DNA of 64,000 bases, taken from contig OX438760.1 of the NCBI GenBank assembly GCA_949316235.1, positions 3,040,501-3,104,500 of the forward strand, written 5' to 3'. This stretch comes from Oegoconia quadripuncta (taxonomy: Eukaryota; Arthropoda; Insecta; Lepidoptera; Autostichidae). Position 1 is the stretch's first letter, and every line of letters begins with the position of its first letter. The notes under the pieces were generated by a model. The model was not told the origin of the DNA. It saw nothing but the letters and a program-made list of their open reading frames with translations, and searched no databases. This document shows positions 38,144-50,175 of the stretch, piece after piece. Both the position numbers and the translations under genes were made by a program.

Positions 38144-38494
38144 AATGAGTATTATTATTATTATTGTGATACATTCGGACAAACACTAGACACATCGGGG
38201 GTTAAAAACAGCACAGCTTGGATATCCAAGCTTCATATGAAATGGTGATAATGAAAGGTAGCTAATTAGTTACCATCCCATGTAGTAACTGGGTCGCCTG
38301 TCGCTACGGTCGAATGGGTCATAAATGAGTATTACTATTATTGTGATAAATTCGGACAAACACTAGACACATCGGAGGTTAAAAACAGCACAGCTTTATT
38401 CAAGCTCCGTATGAAATGGTGATAATGAAAGGTAGCTAATTAGTTCCCATCCCATGTAGTAACTGGGTCGCCTGTCGCTACGGTCGAATGGGTC
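38144..38494. repeat. Tandem duplication, two units of about 175-180 bp
   Basis: AATGAGTATTATTATT.. begins at 38144 and again at 38324. Both units run through CGGACAAACACTAGACACAT, AAAAACAGCACAGCTT, GATAATGAAAGGTAGCTAAT and GGGTCGCCTGTCGCTACGGT. About 95 percent alike by eye; unit 1 has a few extra bases near ATATCCAAG. Confidence 0.9.
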
Positions 38495-40639
38495 CGTTCA
38501 CGTCGCTTTCAACAGGACACCCGATAGGATGCCTAATTTGTACCCAATTTGTCTAAAAATAAATTGCTGTCGTAGGAACAGGGGTGAAAAATGAGTTTGT
38601 GATCGGTGACCTTTATATTCGTCTGAAGAATGACGTGGTCAACAACCTTGGTACCTGAAAAAACCTGCACTGAAGGAGTTAGTCTAGGCTATGTACGAGG
38701 GAACGGCTGGTATCAATTTAAGTATTTGAAAACCAAAAAACTCGATAGCATGTTTTGTAATTTGCGAGTACCTTGTTGAATTTTTTTATCATAAAATGTA
38801 TCCTATGTCACTGGGGATTCAAACGAATCCATCGACATCTCGCACTTCAAATCGTTCAAGACGTTTAGGCTACAGGAGGTAACATAGAAATGTACATACA
38901 TACACCCGACAAGCAGAAGGGAGAGTGATGTGTAGACCACAGGCTCGACCGGTATGATAGTTACCGGTTATTGAACGGCAAATGACCAGAAATATGCCTA
39001 CAACCAGCAGGATTCACCACCCACGAAACATTTGCGATGTTAGAAATATGATGTTGCATAGCTGCATTTCGTCTGACGTCTTAGGATGTCCGCATCTGAT
39101 AACTAGTTAGAATAGAAATCGCTAAACACATACGAAAGTAGACCAGTATATTATACTACACACGGACCGCTTACGAAATTCCGAGCACGCTCAATGTGAC
39201 CCCTGTATGACAACGTGCAACACGACCAACACGCTTCCGCAAGCTCACCGTACCCACAGATAATTAAATTTTCATATGCATCATGTAAATACATGTCTTT
39301 ATAGCTGTTACAGGAACAATAGTTGTTCCACCAGACGAAATGGAAGAGAGAGCAAGTATTATCGGGTTATACAGTAAAAAATAAGCGAAATTTAATTATT
39401 TTCTACTTTCGATTTCCGCCATTCGGAACTCGGAAGCGATGAGATGCGCATAATAACGAGATGGACCGGCTCTAACTTGGTCATTTATGTCGACTGTTAC
39501 TTACATTGGATGTTTTCGTACGTATAAGGCACCATTATAAAGTCAAGGATCAATCAGTCTCTCCTCATTAGTATCGTTGCACGGAGTAATCTGTGGTGAA
39601 GGGTATCATGACCTAAATAAACTAAACATGCCGAATACCTACAAAAGATTCCTATCGCCACGGTATATTATTCCAGATGGTTGAGGCAAATGCTCCCAAT
39701 CAATGCGCTTTTGGTGTCTTTAATGATGCCCAAAATGGTCTTGATTTAGGAATATTGGATGAAAACGCAAGTCCCAAAGACAACCCATGTGTTTACCTAT
39801 AAAACTGACACAGCAAGATTTGAAGATTTTTCGGAATTACACGGTTTAGATTTTACCTTGTATATACCGACAGATAATTAATATCAAATAAATTGGAACT
39901 AGGGCAAGAAAATGATGATGATGATACCGATGGATTTGGTCTCATGTAAATTTCGTGAAGATCTGATGATGATTCCGGAGGTAGGTATATTTCATGAGAT
40001 CTGTCGACGTTGGTTTTTGCCAATTTTGTTGGCGATTAGATTCTCAACACGGGGTAATACAATACATGCCTTTCTGCATTAAGTTGAAGAATGAAATGGA
40101 AATGACAAACAGTTTTATCTCAATAGAACATGACCTTTACGATAAGGGCGTGTTTACACCACTGTTCAAGGCCGAATGTTACACAGCGGAATGTTTTATA
40201 TCAGGTTTCAGCCATAAACACCGATGTTTCCATCTAACTTGGGAATTGATGCTCCATGCGATCGAGATACGGACTGACAACTTTGTAGATTGATTTTCAG
40301 TTCTACGTGCGTGTTGTGTGAAGCTTACTTGGAATTAACGAAAATATCGGCGCTGTTACTGGAATGAAAATGTTCTATTAAAACTGTTCATTGCATAATG
40401 GTTAAAATTGTATGGCATATTACTTACTCTTACCTTCCGAGGGAAATGTTAGAAATATTTCTTAACGAATGGATAATCTGGAAAAAAATATAATGAGGAA
40501 GTAAATTTAATTAGATTAACTTTCTTATCATTTCATTGGTCCAGCCTATGAATAACACTTTCTACCGTTGAGTGTATTATATTATTAAAAATTAAGTAAA
40601 CTTCAAAACCGGTACTATGAATTATATAAACAGCCATTC
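38495..40639. other. Intron DNA, largely unrecognised
   Basis: 38810-38915 resembles 19320-19420. 39833-39872 (GAATTACACGGTTTAGATTTTACC) is an end fragment of the CAGGG MITE. A 99-aa frame at 39994-40293 has no recognised motif. Confidence 0.35.
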
Positions 40640-40745
40640 TTGTGGAATAAAGATTTCTGCTAACGGGATACGAACCCGCAATCGCCACTTGAGGATACAG
40701 GTTCATAAATCCTGCACGATTTTCGGACTCATCAAAATATTGCAA
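40640..40745 (-). repeat. tRNA-like segment, probably a SINE head
   Basis: The minus strand has GCGGGTTCGTATCCCGTTAGC, a B-box with paired T-arm, plus a preceding 60 bp without a clear acceptor stem. Not called as a tRNA gene. Confidence 0.35.
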
Positions 40746-40842
40746 TATTGCATACGGGCGAGCCTATTTGCCCTATGAAATACTCTCCAATGCCACTGAA
40801 TATAACAGTGAAAAACTAACCGTCCATTGCACCGTAAGCAGT

Positions 40843-41990
40843 TCAAGGCTGTCGAAGGTCGATGTGGCGTCGAGATCTATTTGTGGAGTGCACGTGTTCA
40901 GGCTTTTGTATAATGTTTAATTGTAACGCCAAATTTGCTACAATTATGACTTGTGAACGATTGCTGATAGCGACTGGGTAGCCGCTAAAGATCAGGTAGT
41001 GTCTGTTTAGCACAGTGTGCATACACGCGGGCGGTTGCAGTTATAACACGCCGGGTTCATTGCTTCTTGAAATGCAGTGCGATTGGTGCCGCGTAACCGA
41101 GCTGTCAATGGTTAGGAAACAGTGTAATTGAATACTGCCTCATCTGCATTTGCATCTATGGACACACATTTTATGGTTGTTAAGCTCAAATGGACGCAAA
41201 TCTTAATCCAAATATCAACCAGCTCAAGGTCTTGTAGATCTATTTCTGATATCAGACATTGCCTGCCATTAGTAAACAGTTGATAGTTACGTTTGTTCAG
41301 AACGACTTCAACGACTCCTTGAAACTTTACTGCATAAAACTACTACGTAGTTATATCAGCTAAGCATAGAGTCTTAAGACATAAACATTGGACTATTGGA
41401 TCGTCTGAGACGAATTGAGCAATGAATAACTGAATAATATCCTAACTATGAGAAGCTAGCTTTAAAAGGTTCAAGGCGCTGAAAGTCAACAAGGTTTTTT
41501 CTATTTCTAGACAACACGTGTTCAATCCAGGCAGGTGGTTTTCTAGCCATAGTGTAAACGGGATCAGTTGAGCAACTAGCAATGAATAATTTTTGCAGTA
41601 CTACCAATGGAAATAGATCACGTTTTGCACGACAGCGTCAGGTTTTCCCAAAAGATTTTTGAGATTTAACAAGATTGTGGTCAAACCCGTTCCTTGTCTA
41701 TAAATTAAATAATTTCGACTGCAAGTAGATTTTACTGACGCATGTCCTCAAGGTTTGGATCAATTTTGTAGTTCACGCACGTACAAGTAGGTTTTACGGT
41801 CAATATTTGTGTAAACGGGATCCGGTTAAACTTAAGCCAAAATGTCAACAATTGACCGAAAATCCACCCGTCCCGTAATTCCCGACGCGGAATTCAAGGG
41901 TGCAAAAGGTCATCAAGGCCTTGATCTATTTCGGGACTGCACGTGTCAAGCAGCTGCTTACGGTAACTTGTTTTAGCGTAAACTAGCTCA
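40843..41990 (+). repeat. Degenerate repeated motif region
   Basis: The pattern TTCAAGG..AAGGTC....GATCTATTTC....CACGTGT occurs near 40843, 41219 (partial), 41469 and 41891. GTGTAAACGGGATC recurs at about 41562 and 41810. It looks like an old, diverged tandem or repeated element. Confidence 0.5.
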
Positions 41991-42492
41991 TTTGGTCAGC
42001 GTGTAACGTTTACAGGTGCAGATATAGCAAGGTGCTCTAGTTTGATCGATATGGTGTGACATGCATTAGCTTGGCAACCTACTTATTTGTAAGGTAAACT
42101 ATACACCTTTCGAAAATTACTATGTCCCTACAGCCTTATTGAGGATTGTAAGTTTCAGACAACGCTCAGGACAAGATTTGAAGAAGTAGGAAATAATCAT
42201 TTTTATTTTCGTCAATATTGCTAAAGAAAACTTTCAGAAGCTAGTCTGACTGCAGGCCAGTTACTCTGACTACGCCTGTGTGTGTACTGCGTGTGTGTGC
42301 ACCTGTATCCAGGAACAACAAAGTATGTAGGTAGGTACGATATGGAGTGTTGGCGAATTGCCAGGCAGGTGTGTCTCTTGAGATGACTTGTATGCAGGTG
42401 CCAGTGTTTCTTATATTTCGCACTCTTGATGTGAGAATAGGGCTACTGTCGAACTTTTCTCGAATCTGACATTTTGACGTTAAAACGTGTGG
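41991..42492. other. Intron DNA, nothing recognised
   Basis: A GTGTGTGT-like patch lies near 42278-42300; otherwise featureless. Confidence 0.3.
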
Positions 42493-42904
42493 AAATCTGA
42501 CGCTGCTGTTGATGGCAGAGCTCCGCACCAATTACACTGCTGGAATACTCGCCAGTGGTATATGTTGTTATGCTCATGATGAAATGCAAAACGCTGTGAA
42601 ATACATAAATCGTTATCACCGCCTCCGTGGCTCAATGTAAACAACATTGGGTTTACGATTCGGAGGTCGTGGGTTCGATCCCTAGCGGGGTACATGTTTT
42701 AAGTACTCGTTTTGGTTGATGGTAGGGCATTTTAAATGTCCATTAAATGTAGCATTGTTGTGTTCCGGTTGTCAGAGATAAGATAGCCAGTCCCCCAAAT
42801 GTGTTGGGGTTTCCGGGTCAGTACGCTTCCACCTTCGACCTCATCTTCACTTAACATCAGGTGTGATTGAGGTCAAGTACGAACCCGTCGTGCATTAAAA
42901 AAAA
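42493..42904 (+). mobile_element. SINE-A with a 124-bp 5' extension (copy 2)
   Basis: The extension 42493-42616 is identical to 36149-36272. The SINE-A body 42617-42904 lacks about 50 bp between AAATGTCC and AGCATTGTTGTG compared with copy 1. Ends in a short A-run. Confidence 0.85.
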
Positions 42905-43621
42905 TCAATTATACGTCTTTCAACAAACTAAACTAAGCATTATTAAGCGATTGGCAATCATGCCATGCCTTTGTGTCGTTTACAGTTCATCGAGTAAATG
43001 TAAAACGATTTCAGTGCCGCAAAACTGTTGTGAAATTCTTGTACAGTCAACATCAGAACTAGCTAATGTCCGCAAGTCACATTGTTTGAGGCAAATTACT
43101 TAAGTACAAATGTTGCTCACTATTTGTAAAGTGGACTAGTTTTTCATGAATAGTTGAAACTTCACCTCAAAAATATTTCATGAAACCACTCCAAATCCTT
43201 TCATTTTTAATTACCTACATCTGCCTTTGTGTATGGCTGTGGCATTGTAGTACCGAAACCTATTTGATTTTTTCTTTGAAAGCTGGGTAGAAGCAATATG
43301 TTCATTAATCATACTTGATGTCAATCGGTTAAGCAGTTTTGAAAATATTTAGCTTTTAACAGAGTTTGTTTATCTCACAGATATTGATAGTACCTATTAC
43401 TATCTATGTCTGTGGTTTATCTGGATGATGTAATAATTATTTCACGGCTTTTCTCAAAATTTTAAATTTGCAGTTATTACTTAAAATTATTGCTCATACA
43501 CTAGACCGGTGGAGTCCCCAGAGAAGAATGAGCAAGAAATTAAAGGTTTTGTCTTTTTAAATAGGTGTCAGTGTTACAATTTACCGTTTATGTTGCTTAT
43601 CATCTAAATAATCACATCTAA
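42905..43621. other. Intron DNA, nothing recognised
   Basis: No feature supported. Confidence 0.3.
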
Positions 43622-43834
43622 CTAATATTATAAATGTAAAGTATGGATGTTTGTTTGTTTGTCGCTCAATCACAGTGAAACGGATGAACGGATTTGGATG
43701 AATTTTGGCATATAGCTAGAACATACCCTGCATTGAAACATAGGATATTTTTTATCCCGATAAAGTGTAGTTCCCACTGGATAAACGCGATAAAGTTATT
43801 TCACGCAGGCGAAGCCGCGGGCGGAAAGCTAGTA
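43622..43834 (+). repeat. R3 dispersed repeat, uninterrupted copy
   Basis: AATATTATAAATGTAAAGTA, TGTTTGTTTGTCGCTCAATC, CGGATGAACGGATTTGG, TTTTTATCCCGATAAAGTG and the end CGAAGCCGCGGGCGGAAAGC + TAGT. It is widespread in arthropod genomes by recollection. This copy is the empty-site reference for the element at 60318-61197. Confidence 0.75.
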
Positions 43835-45294
43835 TTTAATAATAGTTTTAAATTTATTTACGGCAGCAAACTTCGAGATGTTCTCTACTATTGATGCTAA
43901 CTATACTTAACCACTGTATGAAAATGGATCGCGGTTTGTCGGTCAAACAAATTCATTTGTTAACTTATTATTAGTGGATATCGAAAAAGAAATACAAAGA
44001 ATTACACAAATTTGTCGCTGAACAAGCTTATTATTATAAGCGAGATGCGCTGACAGATTCTTTAAGAGTCGGTTCAGCGGGGGGCTGAGAGTCAGAATAA
44101 TTTGGGCATCTTCTGCTCTAGACTACGATTTGCATCGCTTTTCATGGGAGGACTTGAAATGTGACACTGGGCAATCGGGTTTTACTTTACTGTTGTGTAA
44201 ACGAAATCTAAATACGTGTAAAGAATTTTGGTATCATATCATAAATTTGTAGAAAAACGAATAAAGTCAATTATTCCGAAAGCATTGCCGTGCATACGTC
44301 TTTAAATTTAATTAGGTATTAAGTATGTGTGGCGTGTCATTGACCATTTTAATGGTCGTTAGTGCTGAATCGGATCGATGTTGGGATGAACCATAACATA
44401 TTGTCTAATCAAAGTTCAAGCTTAGCAAGGACACTGTTCTCTATGTTCGGTAAAGATTTGTATTAGAATATGATGGGACTGGCATCGTCACTATGTGTAC
44501 AAAAATCCCTAAATTAAATAAAGATATAAAAAAAAAACGATTTCCACAACCATCGGTCCTGCGCTATCCGTATTCAGCGGCCTCCCGCGATCTTTACCCA
44601 AACTTATCTTTATACAAAAATTATGAACAACGTCACATTAACGACGCTGCTGGCTACCCATCCTTTTGTCACTGAGTACTTACTGTTTTTGAGATTCGAA
44701 TGCATAACTACAGACATTTGAAATTTAAACAGCAAAGACGTTCGAAACTAACAACGAAAATACATATATTCAGTGCCGTACACGACACAAACATGTGATA
44801 TAGGGATTTGAAGATTCTTTTATTCAAAACATTGAAAGGGCCCTGAAAAGAATCGCTGTATCAACGTCATTTATTTAGAATGTGACCTTGCGACCAAAAG
44901 GGTCGCCCAAACCGATCTGCAGAAGGTTACTCTTTAGGAGTATAATAAAGCAATGACGGTGAATAAATGATATAAAGCCACACACACACACTCGCTACAT
45001 TTACAAGTGGCGATTTTGTTCACTTGTTGGAAATATTGTAACTGGAACCAAATCTGTGACAGGTTACAAAGTGCAAGTACTTGATTGTTGTGTTTGTAGT
45101 GCTTTCGAGCATTTGGTATGTAAGGTATATAAACTGCTACTGTTAGCTCCTAATTCTTATAGATGAATCATGTTAAATCTAGCGTATATATGTAGTATGC
45201 CAGAGCAAATAAATTAGACAAAATTTCAATTGTTATCTCCCAATTGTCACTCACCCATGCTTATTTACACTCTGCCTCACGAAGGTTCGTCTTA
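43835..45294. other. Intron DNA, nothing recognised
   Basis: A (CA)n run of about 10 bp lies near 44982. No gene. Confidence 0.3.
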
Positions 45295-45430
45295 CTAATT
45301 TTTGATGTTCAAGGTGCCGTTAGATTCGTCTTGATCTCCAGAGTATCATTTCACAGTAAAAAATCCAACATGTCGTTGTAGATACAAAATATGTTGTCGG
45401 GTTTTTTGGTTTTTACCGTATATGCAAAAG
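45295..45430 (+). repeat. Dispersed repeat R4 copy
   Basis: TTCGTCTTGATCTCCAGAGT, then ATATGTTGTCGGGTTTTTTGG, shared with about 985-1095, 21700-21790 and 52595-52665. Confidence 0.5.
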
Positions 45431-45664
45431 CGTTGTAATTAGTATTACAAGAATGTTTTACAGCGATTAGCCTCTCAAGATGGTGAGTGTGTGTACCGCC
45501 CAAATATAATCGGGCGTCTTGCAAGCCTCTTGTACTTACACTGAAGAGCTTTCCTCTCTGACCTTCATGCCGACTAATGAAAATTTCACAACATACATTA
45601 CAGTAATAAATTCTACTGTGCAGACTGGAATAGTCTGGAGAAATGAATTTACGCCTTAATCAAT

Positions 45665-45965
45665 GTCTTACGTACTCGCCTACCTAATAGCAAGTTCTTA
45701 GGACCTTCTAAATTTTGATTCGTTGAAATGAAATTTTCACGGGACCAAATGAATACACTTGCATGACTGCCTACTTCATAGCGAGTTCTTGTATCAGATG
45801 GACTTTAAAATATAGGATTGTTCGTTCAAACGGGGTTTAATTTTAACGGAAGCTAAGGAATCTACTTGCATAACTGCCTACTTCGTAGCAAGTTCTGCTA
45901 CCCGTTGGACTTGTTCATATTTCATCACAAAATAGCGTTTGATTTTCACGGGACCTAAGGAATAT
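45665..45965 (+). repeat. Diverged tandem repeat, about three units of 90-106 bp
   Basis: CTTGCATGACTGCCTACTTC ATAGCGAGTTCT-like blocks recur at about 45668, 45757 and 45863. TTTTCACGGGACC(T/A)AA recurs between them. Confidence 0.6.
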
Positions 45966-47352
45966 ACGCCAAAATCTGTTTTGCTTTATCATTCACCCAT
46001 TTACATCCCTTTTCACGGAGCTCTAATTGCCACATTTTGTGCGGGTTTGGGTGACGTTTGCAGATTTTTGAAAGCTCTGCTGCTGATCAATAGCCTACTG
46101 CTGTTTTAGGCCTCTTGCGAGACTCTCGTGTTTATTCCACAAATAATACCTGGAATTGTAAAACGTAAGAAGTAATAAATTATTTGTGGTATTATTTCTC
46201 GCTACTCTATGTGTGGGCACAAAATAAAAACGCGTTGCGGCCCGATTATGAGTTTAAATTTATCTTGCGTAGGCGTGGATTCGCAGTACTGTTTCTGATA
46301 AATTTTCAGGATAAGACTCGCACGCAGTATTCGCTAAATTGTGCAGGATTAATAGTTAAAAAAAATCTTTGTCCGTTGATTATGGTTTGTTTTATGCTTA
46401 CAACGTCGCAAAATCTGTTTTTCATATATTTCAGATCAACCTAAAAAACGGAATGACACTAAATTGAACTGTGCTCTTTTGCTAATTGAGATTATGGACT
46501 ATTGTAATCAATCTTGACTATCAAGGAACCTCCCCCACCGTGAGCATTCATTTGGGAGGGAGCACACAAACGAACAACGTGCAAAATTAACAATGCAATA
46601 TTGTTCACCCTGAAAGTTGTACTCGTATACGAACTCTGCTATAAATTGGTACTTGTCTCAACGTCCGGGCTTATCATATAATAAATCATAAAATCATCTT
46701 TATTTCTCAACAGTCATCTATTACAAAAGTAGCATATAAATATAGAACTCATTTAATTTTTGACAGACATTTACTTCTGGTGTGGGATTGGCTAAAAGGA
46801 TTCGAGGTGTCATCCGCGGAATTAGGATGGTAGTAGACGTTATTAAAAGTACAGCGAATGCTAAAGGTATGGATGGGATAAGAAACAAACATTTTGAATC
46901 CCCTGGCGATGACATGGAACCAAACACCGAACTTGATTCAATCATTTAAACATCTACCCTCCCAAAGTTAATTAACTGAAACTAAAGCTGGCAACTTTCT
47001 TAATTGAGCGATCAAGAATTCCCGACAGAGATAAACTCTTCTAAATTAAGACGGGCGTTTGGACAGGAGTATTTTTGGAGACGTAATGTCGACGGAATTA
47101 ACTTGAAGGCCTAATAAAGACATTTCGTTTTTTCGTTGTTATCTTGACGTTGTTGTCAGTTTACGAAGGAAAGTACTTTATCTTAAGTAATGTAACAATA
47201 TTGTGGAAGTGTACGTCTGTAACCGTACCAAGTAATGTTGTATTCGATCTTTACAAATTTGCCATTTAGCTTGTGTTCGATCGTTAAAATTAAAAAACAC
47301 AAATTATTAGATCAAGCGCAAGGTTATTTACGTGGTACGACGGCAGGGCAGT
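45966..47352. other. Intron DNA, nothing recognised
   Basis: An 86-aa frame at 46184 has no known motif. Confidence 0.3.
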
Positions 47353-47785
47353 GATTCTCACAGATTCGAGATTTCACGGTCGATAGACATCAATAGGTTT
47401 GTCACTTTTGTACACGCTTGCAAGTGTGAAAGGGACATGCCAATCTCTATCGACAATGAAATGTCGAGTATACGAGAATCGACGTCCAGGGCCCCGATTC
47501 TCGCGCGTTCGACATATCACTGCCGATAGACATTGGTATGTCTATCTCTTTCACACTTACATGCATGTGCAAAAGCGACAGATCTATGGATGTCTATCGA
47601 CAGAGAAATGTCGAATGCGCGAGAATTGGGGTCCTGGCCTCTCTCTGATTCTCGTGCACTCCAGATTGCAATGTTGATAGACATCCATAACTTTGTCACT
47701 TTTGTACACACTTATAAGTGTCAAAAAGATAGATATACCAATGTCTATTGTCAGTGAAATGTCGAGTGAGTGAGAATAGGGGTCC
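47353..47785. repeat. Array of three hairpin (fold-back) units
   Basis: Units at about 47353-47480, 47491-47633 and 47647-47785 each begin near GATTCTCRCGCGTTCG and end in the complement (..CGAGAATC), with GATAGACAT and TGTCTATC arms inside and a central CACTTTTGTACA/TGTGAAAG region. Each unit is almost wholly self-complementary. A deleted relative is at 18908-18966. Confidence 0.75.
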
Positions 47786-48493
47786 AGCCCTTAGATTATG
47801 TAACTTCATCGGTATCGATTACGTTGACCAATGAGAAGCCGTCAAATTGCCGAGCGAGCGATGAATCAACCAACCACTTGTCAGAACGTTACCGATGACG
47901 ATAACGATGAAATTATATAATAGAGCCCCTGGATCGAGATATTTCAAAATGAGAATACGTGTCACTAATCTTTAATAGGTATTGTAATAGTGTGAGATCG
48001 GAAAGTCCTTAAAAGAATTAAAAAAGTCACCCAACTAATCAGGAAGATATGGCTTTCTGTACTGTGGCATCTCACAATGGTATTTTTAAGTGATACAAAA
48101 ATGTATGTGGCATTCTAGCGCCACAATGGCTGGATCGATTTGAAAACGGCTTTTTATATTCGAAAGCCGTTGATTTGGATTTTACAATGTTCGTTCTCGA
48201 GGATTTTCAATTTATAATCGTAAGTTCTAATTTATTATTACATCAGAGTCATAATGTGTAGTAATGACTAAGTACTGTGGTCTATTGTTTACGATACGAT
48301 ATTGAAATAGATTCGTATATTCATGAAAATTTAAAAACAAACGACGTCGTATAAAGACGTCATAGTATTTTAACTCTTCGTATGGTGTATGGTTTTGTAG
48401 CTGGATCACACAATACAATTGTTTACCACTGGCTGCTTATCTATACCCAGCGTTTACTACGTTTCATATCACTTGCAGTTGACAGCTATATGG
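47786..48493. other. Intron DNA, nothing recognised
   Basis: No feature supported. Confidence 0.3.
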
Positions 48494-48730
48494 ACGACCG
48501 ATTGGTGTAGTGGATAGTGACCCTATCAGCGAAACCAACGGTTGCGGGTTCGAATCCCGCGACGGGTACATGTTTGTGTGATGAATATGAACATTTATTC
48601 CTGAGTCATGCATGTTTATATAAATATTTATGTATGTTTATCCGTTATCTAGTGTCCATAGTACAAGCTTTGCTTAGTTTGGAACTAAATGATTGGTGTA
48701 AGTGTCCGAAATATTTATTTATTTATTATT
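48494..48730 (+). mobile_element. SINE-B2 copy
   Basis: Head CCGATTGGTGTAGTGGATAG, GGTTGCGGGTTCGAATCCCG, then TGTTTGTGTGATGAATATG and the tail GATTGGTGTAAGTGTCCGAA followed by ATTT repeats. Not a functional tRNA: the acceptor arms do not pair. Confidence 0.82.
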
Positions 48731-49664
48731 ATATGCTTATTGTTACCTATTTGCACAAGATAGACTTTAATTATTGTCAAGACCGGATGACAGTTTCTTC
48801 ATCGTATTAACTGAAAATATATATTTTTCAAGTTATAGTTCGACATGTAAATGAATCGACATTAGAACTTTGCAGACTCTTGAGGTTTATTTATGCTTCA
48901 CGATTTTACCCAAATGAGGTGTACTCACAGTATTAAAGCAAAGCTGTTGAATAAGAATTCCAAACACTCCGGCCGTGTCGTGTCGCGAGGAGGAAACAGC
49001 AAACATGTCGTGGAAGTAGGTCACGTCGTGTCGTTGTCGCTACAACATGTTGGATTGTTGTCAGGTGGGGGTGGCACCCCTCGACGCCCAACTTAGTCAT
49101 GTTTAACAATTTAACTACGTTTTGTCGTGGAAATGTACATGTTTAAAGTTGTTTAGGTATTGTTTCCGTTTTTCTATTTATAACCAAGACAACGATGTCT
49201 TCTTTAAACTGCGAAGATACTCATACGTCATGCTAGGCTTTTATTTTCTTTTAAGCTAGTAGATATTTTGTTTTTCAATAAATGTTTTACAAGAAAAATT
49301 ATTTACAAGGTTTTTACGTAACACGACTGAACCATCGCTTGCCACACTATTTAATATTTTTTAAAATATTTTAAAACAGTTTTGCATTTATTTAGCGAGT
49401 CGGTGGTAAAACCATGACATAAATGTCATTTTCTAAAGAATATTACACATACATATTATATATCATATATATGTAATTAACATGTATATATTTTATTTGT
49501 TCAGATTATTTAGTTATTATTGTTTCTCATCACATATAGTACTTATTAATGTTTTGCATACCTATAAGATAACACTTTTTAAACGACTTCAAAAAAGGAG
49601 GAGGTTCTGTATTCGGGGCGTATTTTTTTTTTTTTTTGATTTCAATATGCAGAACTTTCAGATG
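48731..49664. other. Intron DNA, mostly unrecognised
   Basis: 48960-49095 is unusually GC-rich with GTCGTGTCG echoes. 49580-49640 (CGACTTCAAAAAAGGAGGAGG) is a common lepidopteran repeat scrap. Poly(T) at about 49622. Confidence 0.35.
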
Positions 49665-49974
49665 TTTTTTTTTTATGCACTACGGATTGGTACTTGACCT
49701 CAATCACACCTGATGGTAAGTGAAGATGAGGTCGAAGGTGGAAGCGTACTGACCCGGAAACCCCAACACATTTGGGGGACTGGCTATCTTATCTCTGACA
49801 ACCGGAACACAGCAATGCTATTAACATTCCTGCTTGACGGCAGATTTAAGATGGTGGTAGCTAGCCAGGCGGACATTTAAAATGCCCTACCCTACTAAAC
49901 CGTGTACTTAAACATGTACCCCGCTGGGGATCGAACCCGCGACGTTGTTCACATTGAGCCACGGTGGCGGTTAA
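49665..49974 (-). mobile_element. SINE-A copy, nearly full length
   Basis: Poly(T), CACACCTGATGGTAAGTGAA, full body, GGGGATCGAACCCGCGACG and GCCACGGTGGCGGTT. A small deletion in the head. Confidence 0.9.
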
Positions 49975-50059
49975 ACTTACTTGTATGTAATGTACTTAAC
50001 AATTAGGAAATTATTTGTGCTAACCCACTTATTACTCGTATTGAATTCCGTGATGATAG

Positions 50060-50175
50060 ATTTAACTGGAAGAGATCGCTGTAAGCGATAAGGCCGCCTA
50101 AATTGTAGTTTCTATAAGTTATTTAATGTACCTTCCTTATTTAAACAACAAAGCTTATTTGATTCATTGATAGTC
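50060..50175 (+). repeat. Retroelement 3' tail, sister of 37125
   Basis: CTGGAAGAGATCGCTGTAAG, CGATAAGGCCGCCTAAATTG and CAAAGCTTATTTGATTCATT. Confidence 0.55.

Noticed and set aside
39994..40293. 99-aa plus-strand open frame
   Set aside because: Cys/His-containing but with no recognisable motif, no neighbours and no splice signals that would join it to a gene.
47353..47785. MicroRNA precursor cluster
   Set aside because: Arms are long and related to a dispersed fold-back unit at 18.9 kb; nothing in sequence alone shows processing.
48494..48570. tRNA-like sequence with a good T-arm
   Set aside because: The acceptor stem does not pair, and the same head with the same tail recurs at 34.1 kb, so it is a SINE head. 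The same holds for 57041, 61530 and 16945-17160.
49622..49637. Poly(T) as a retroelement tail
   Set aside because: It belongs to a short dispersed scrap (CGACTTCAAAAAAGGAGG) and not to the SINE-A that starts at 49665.
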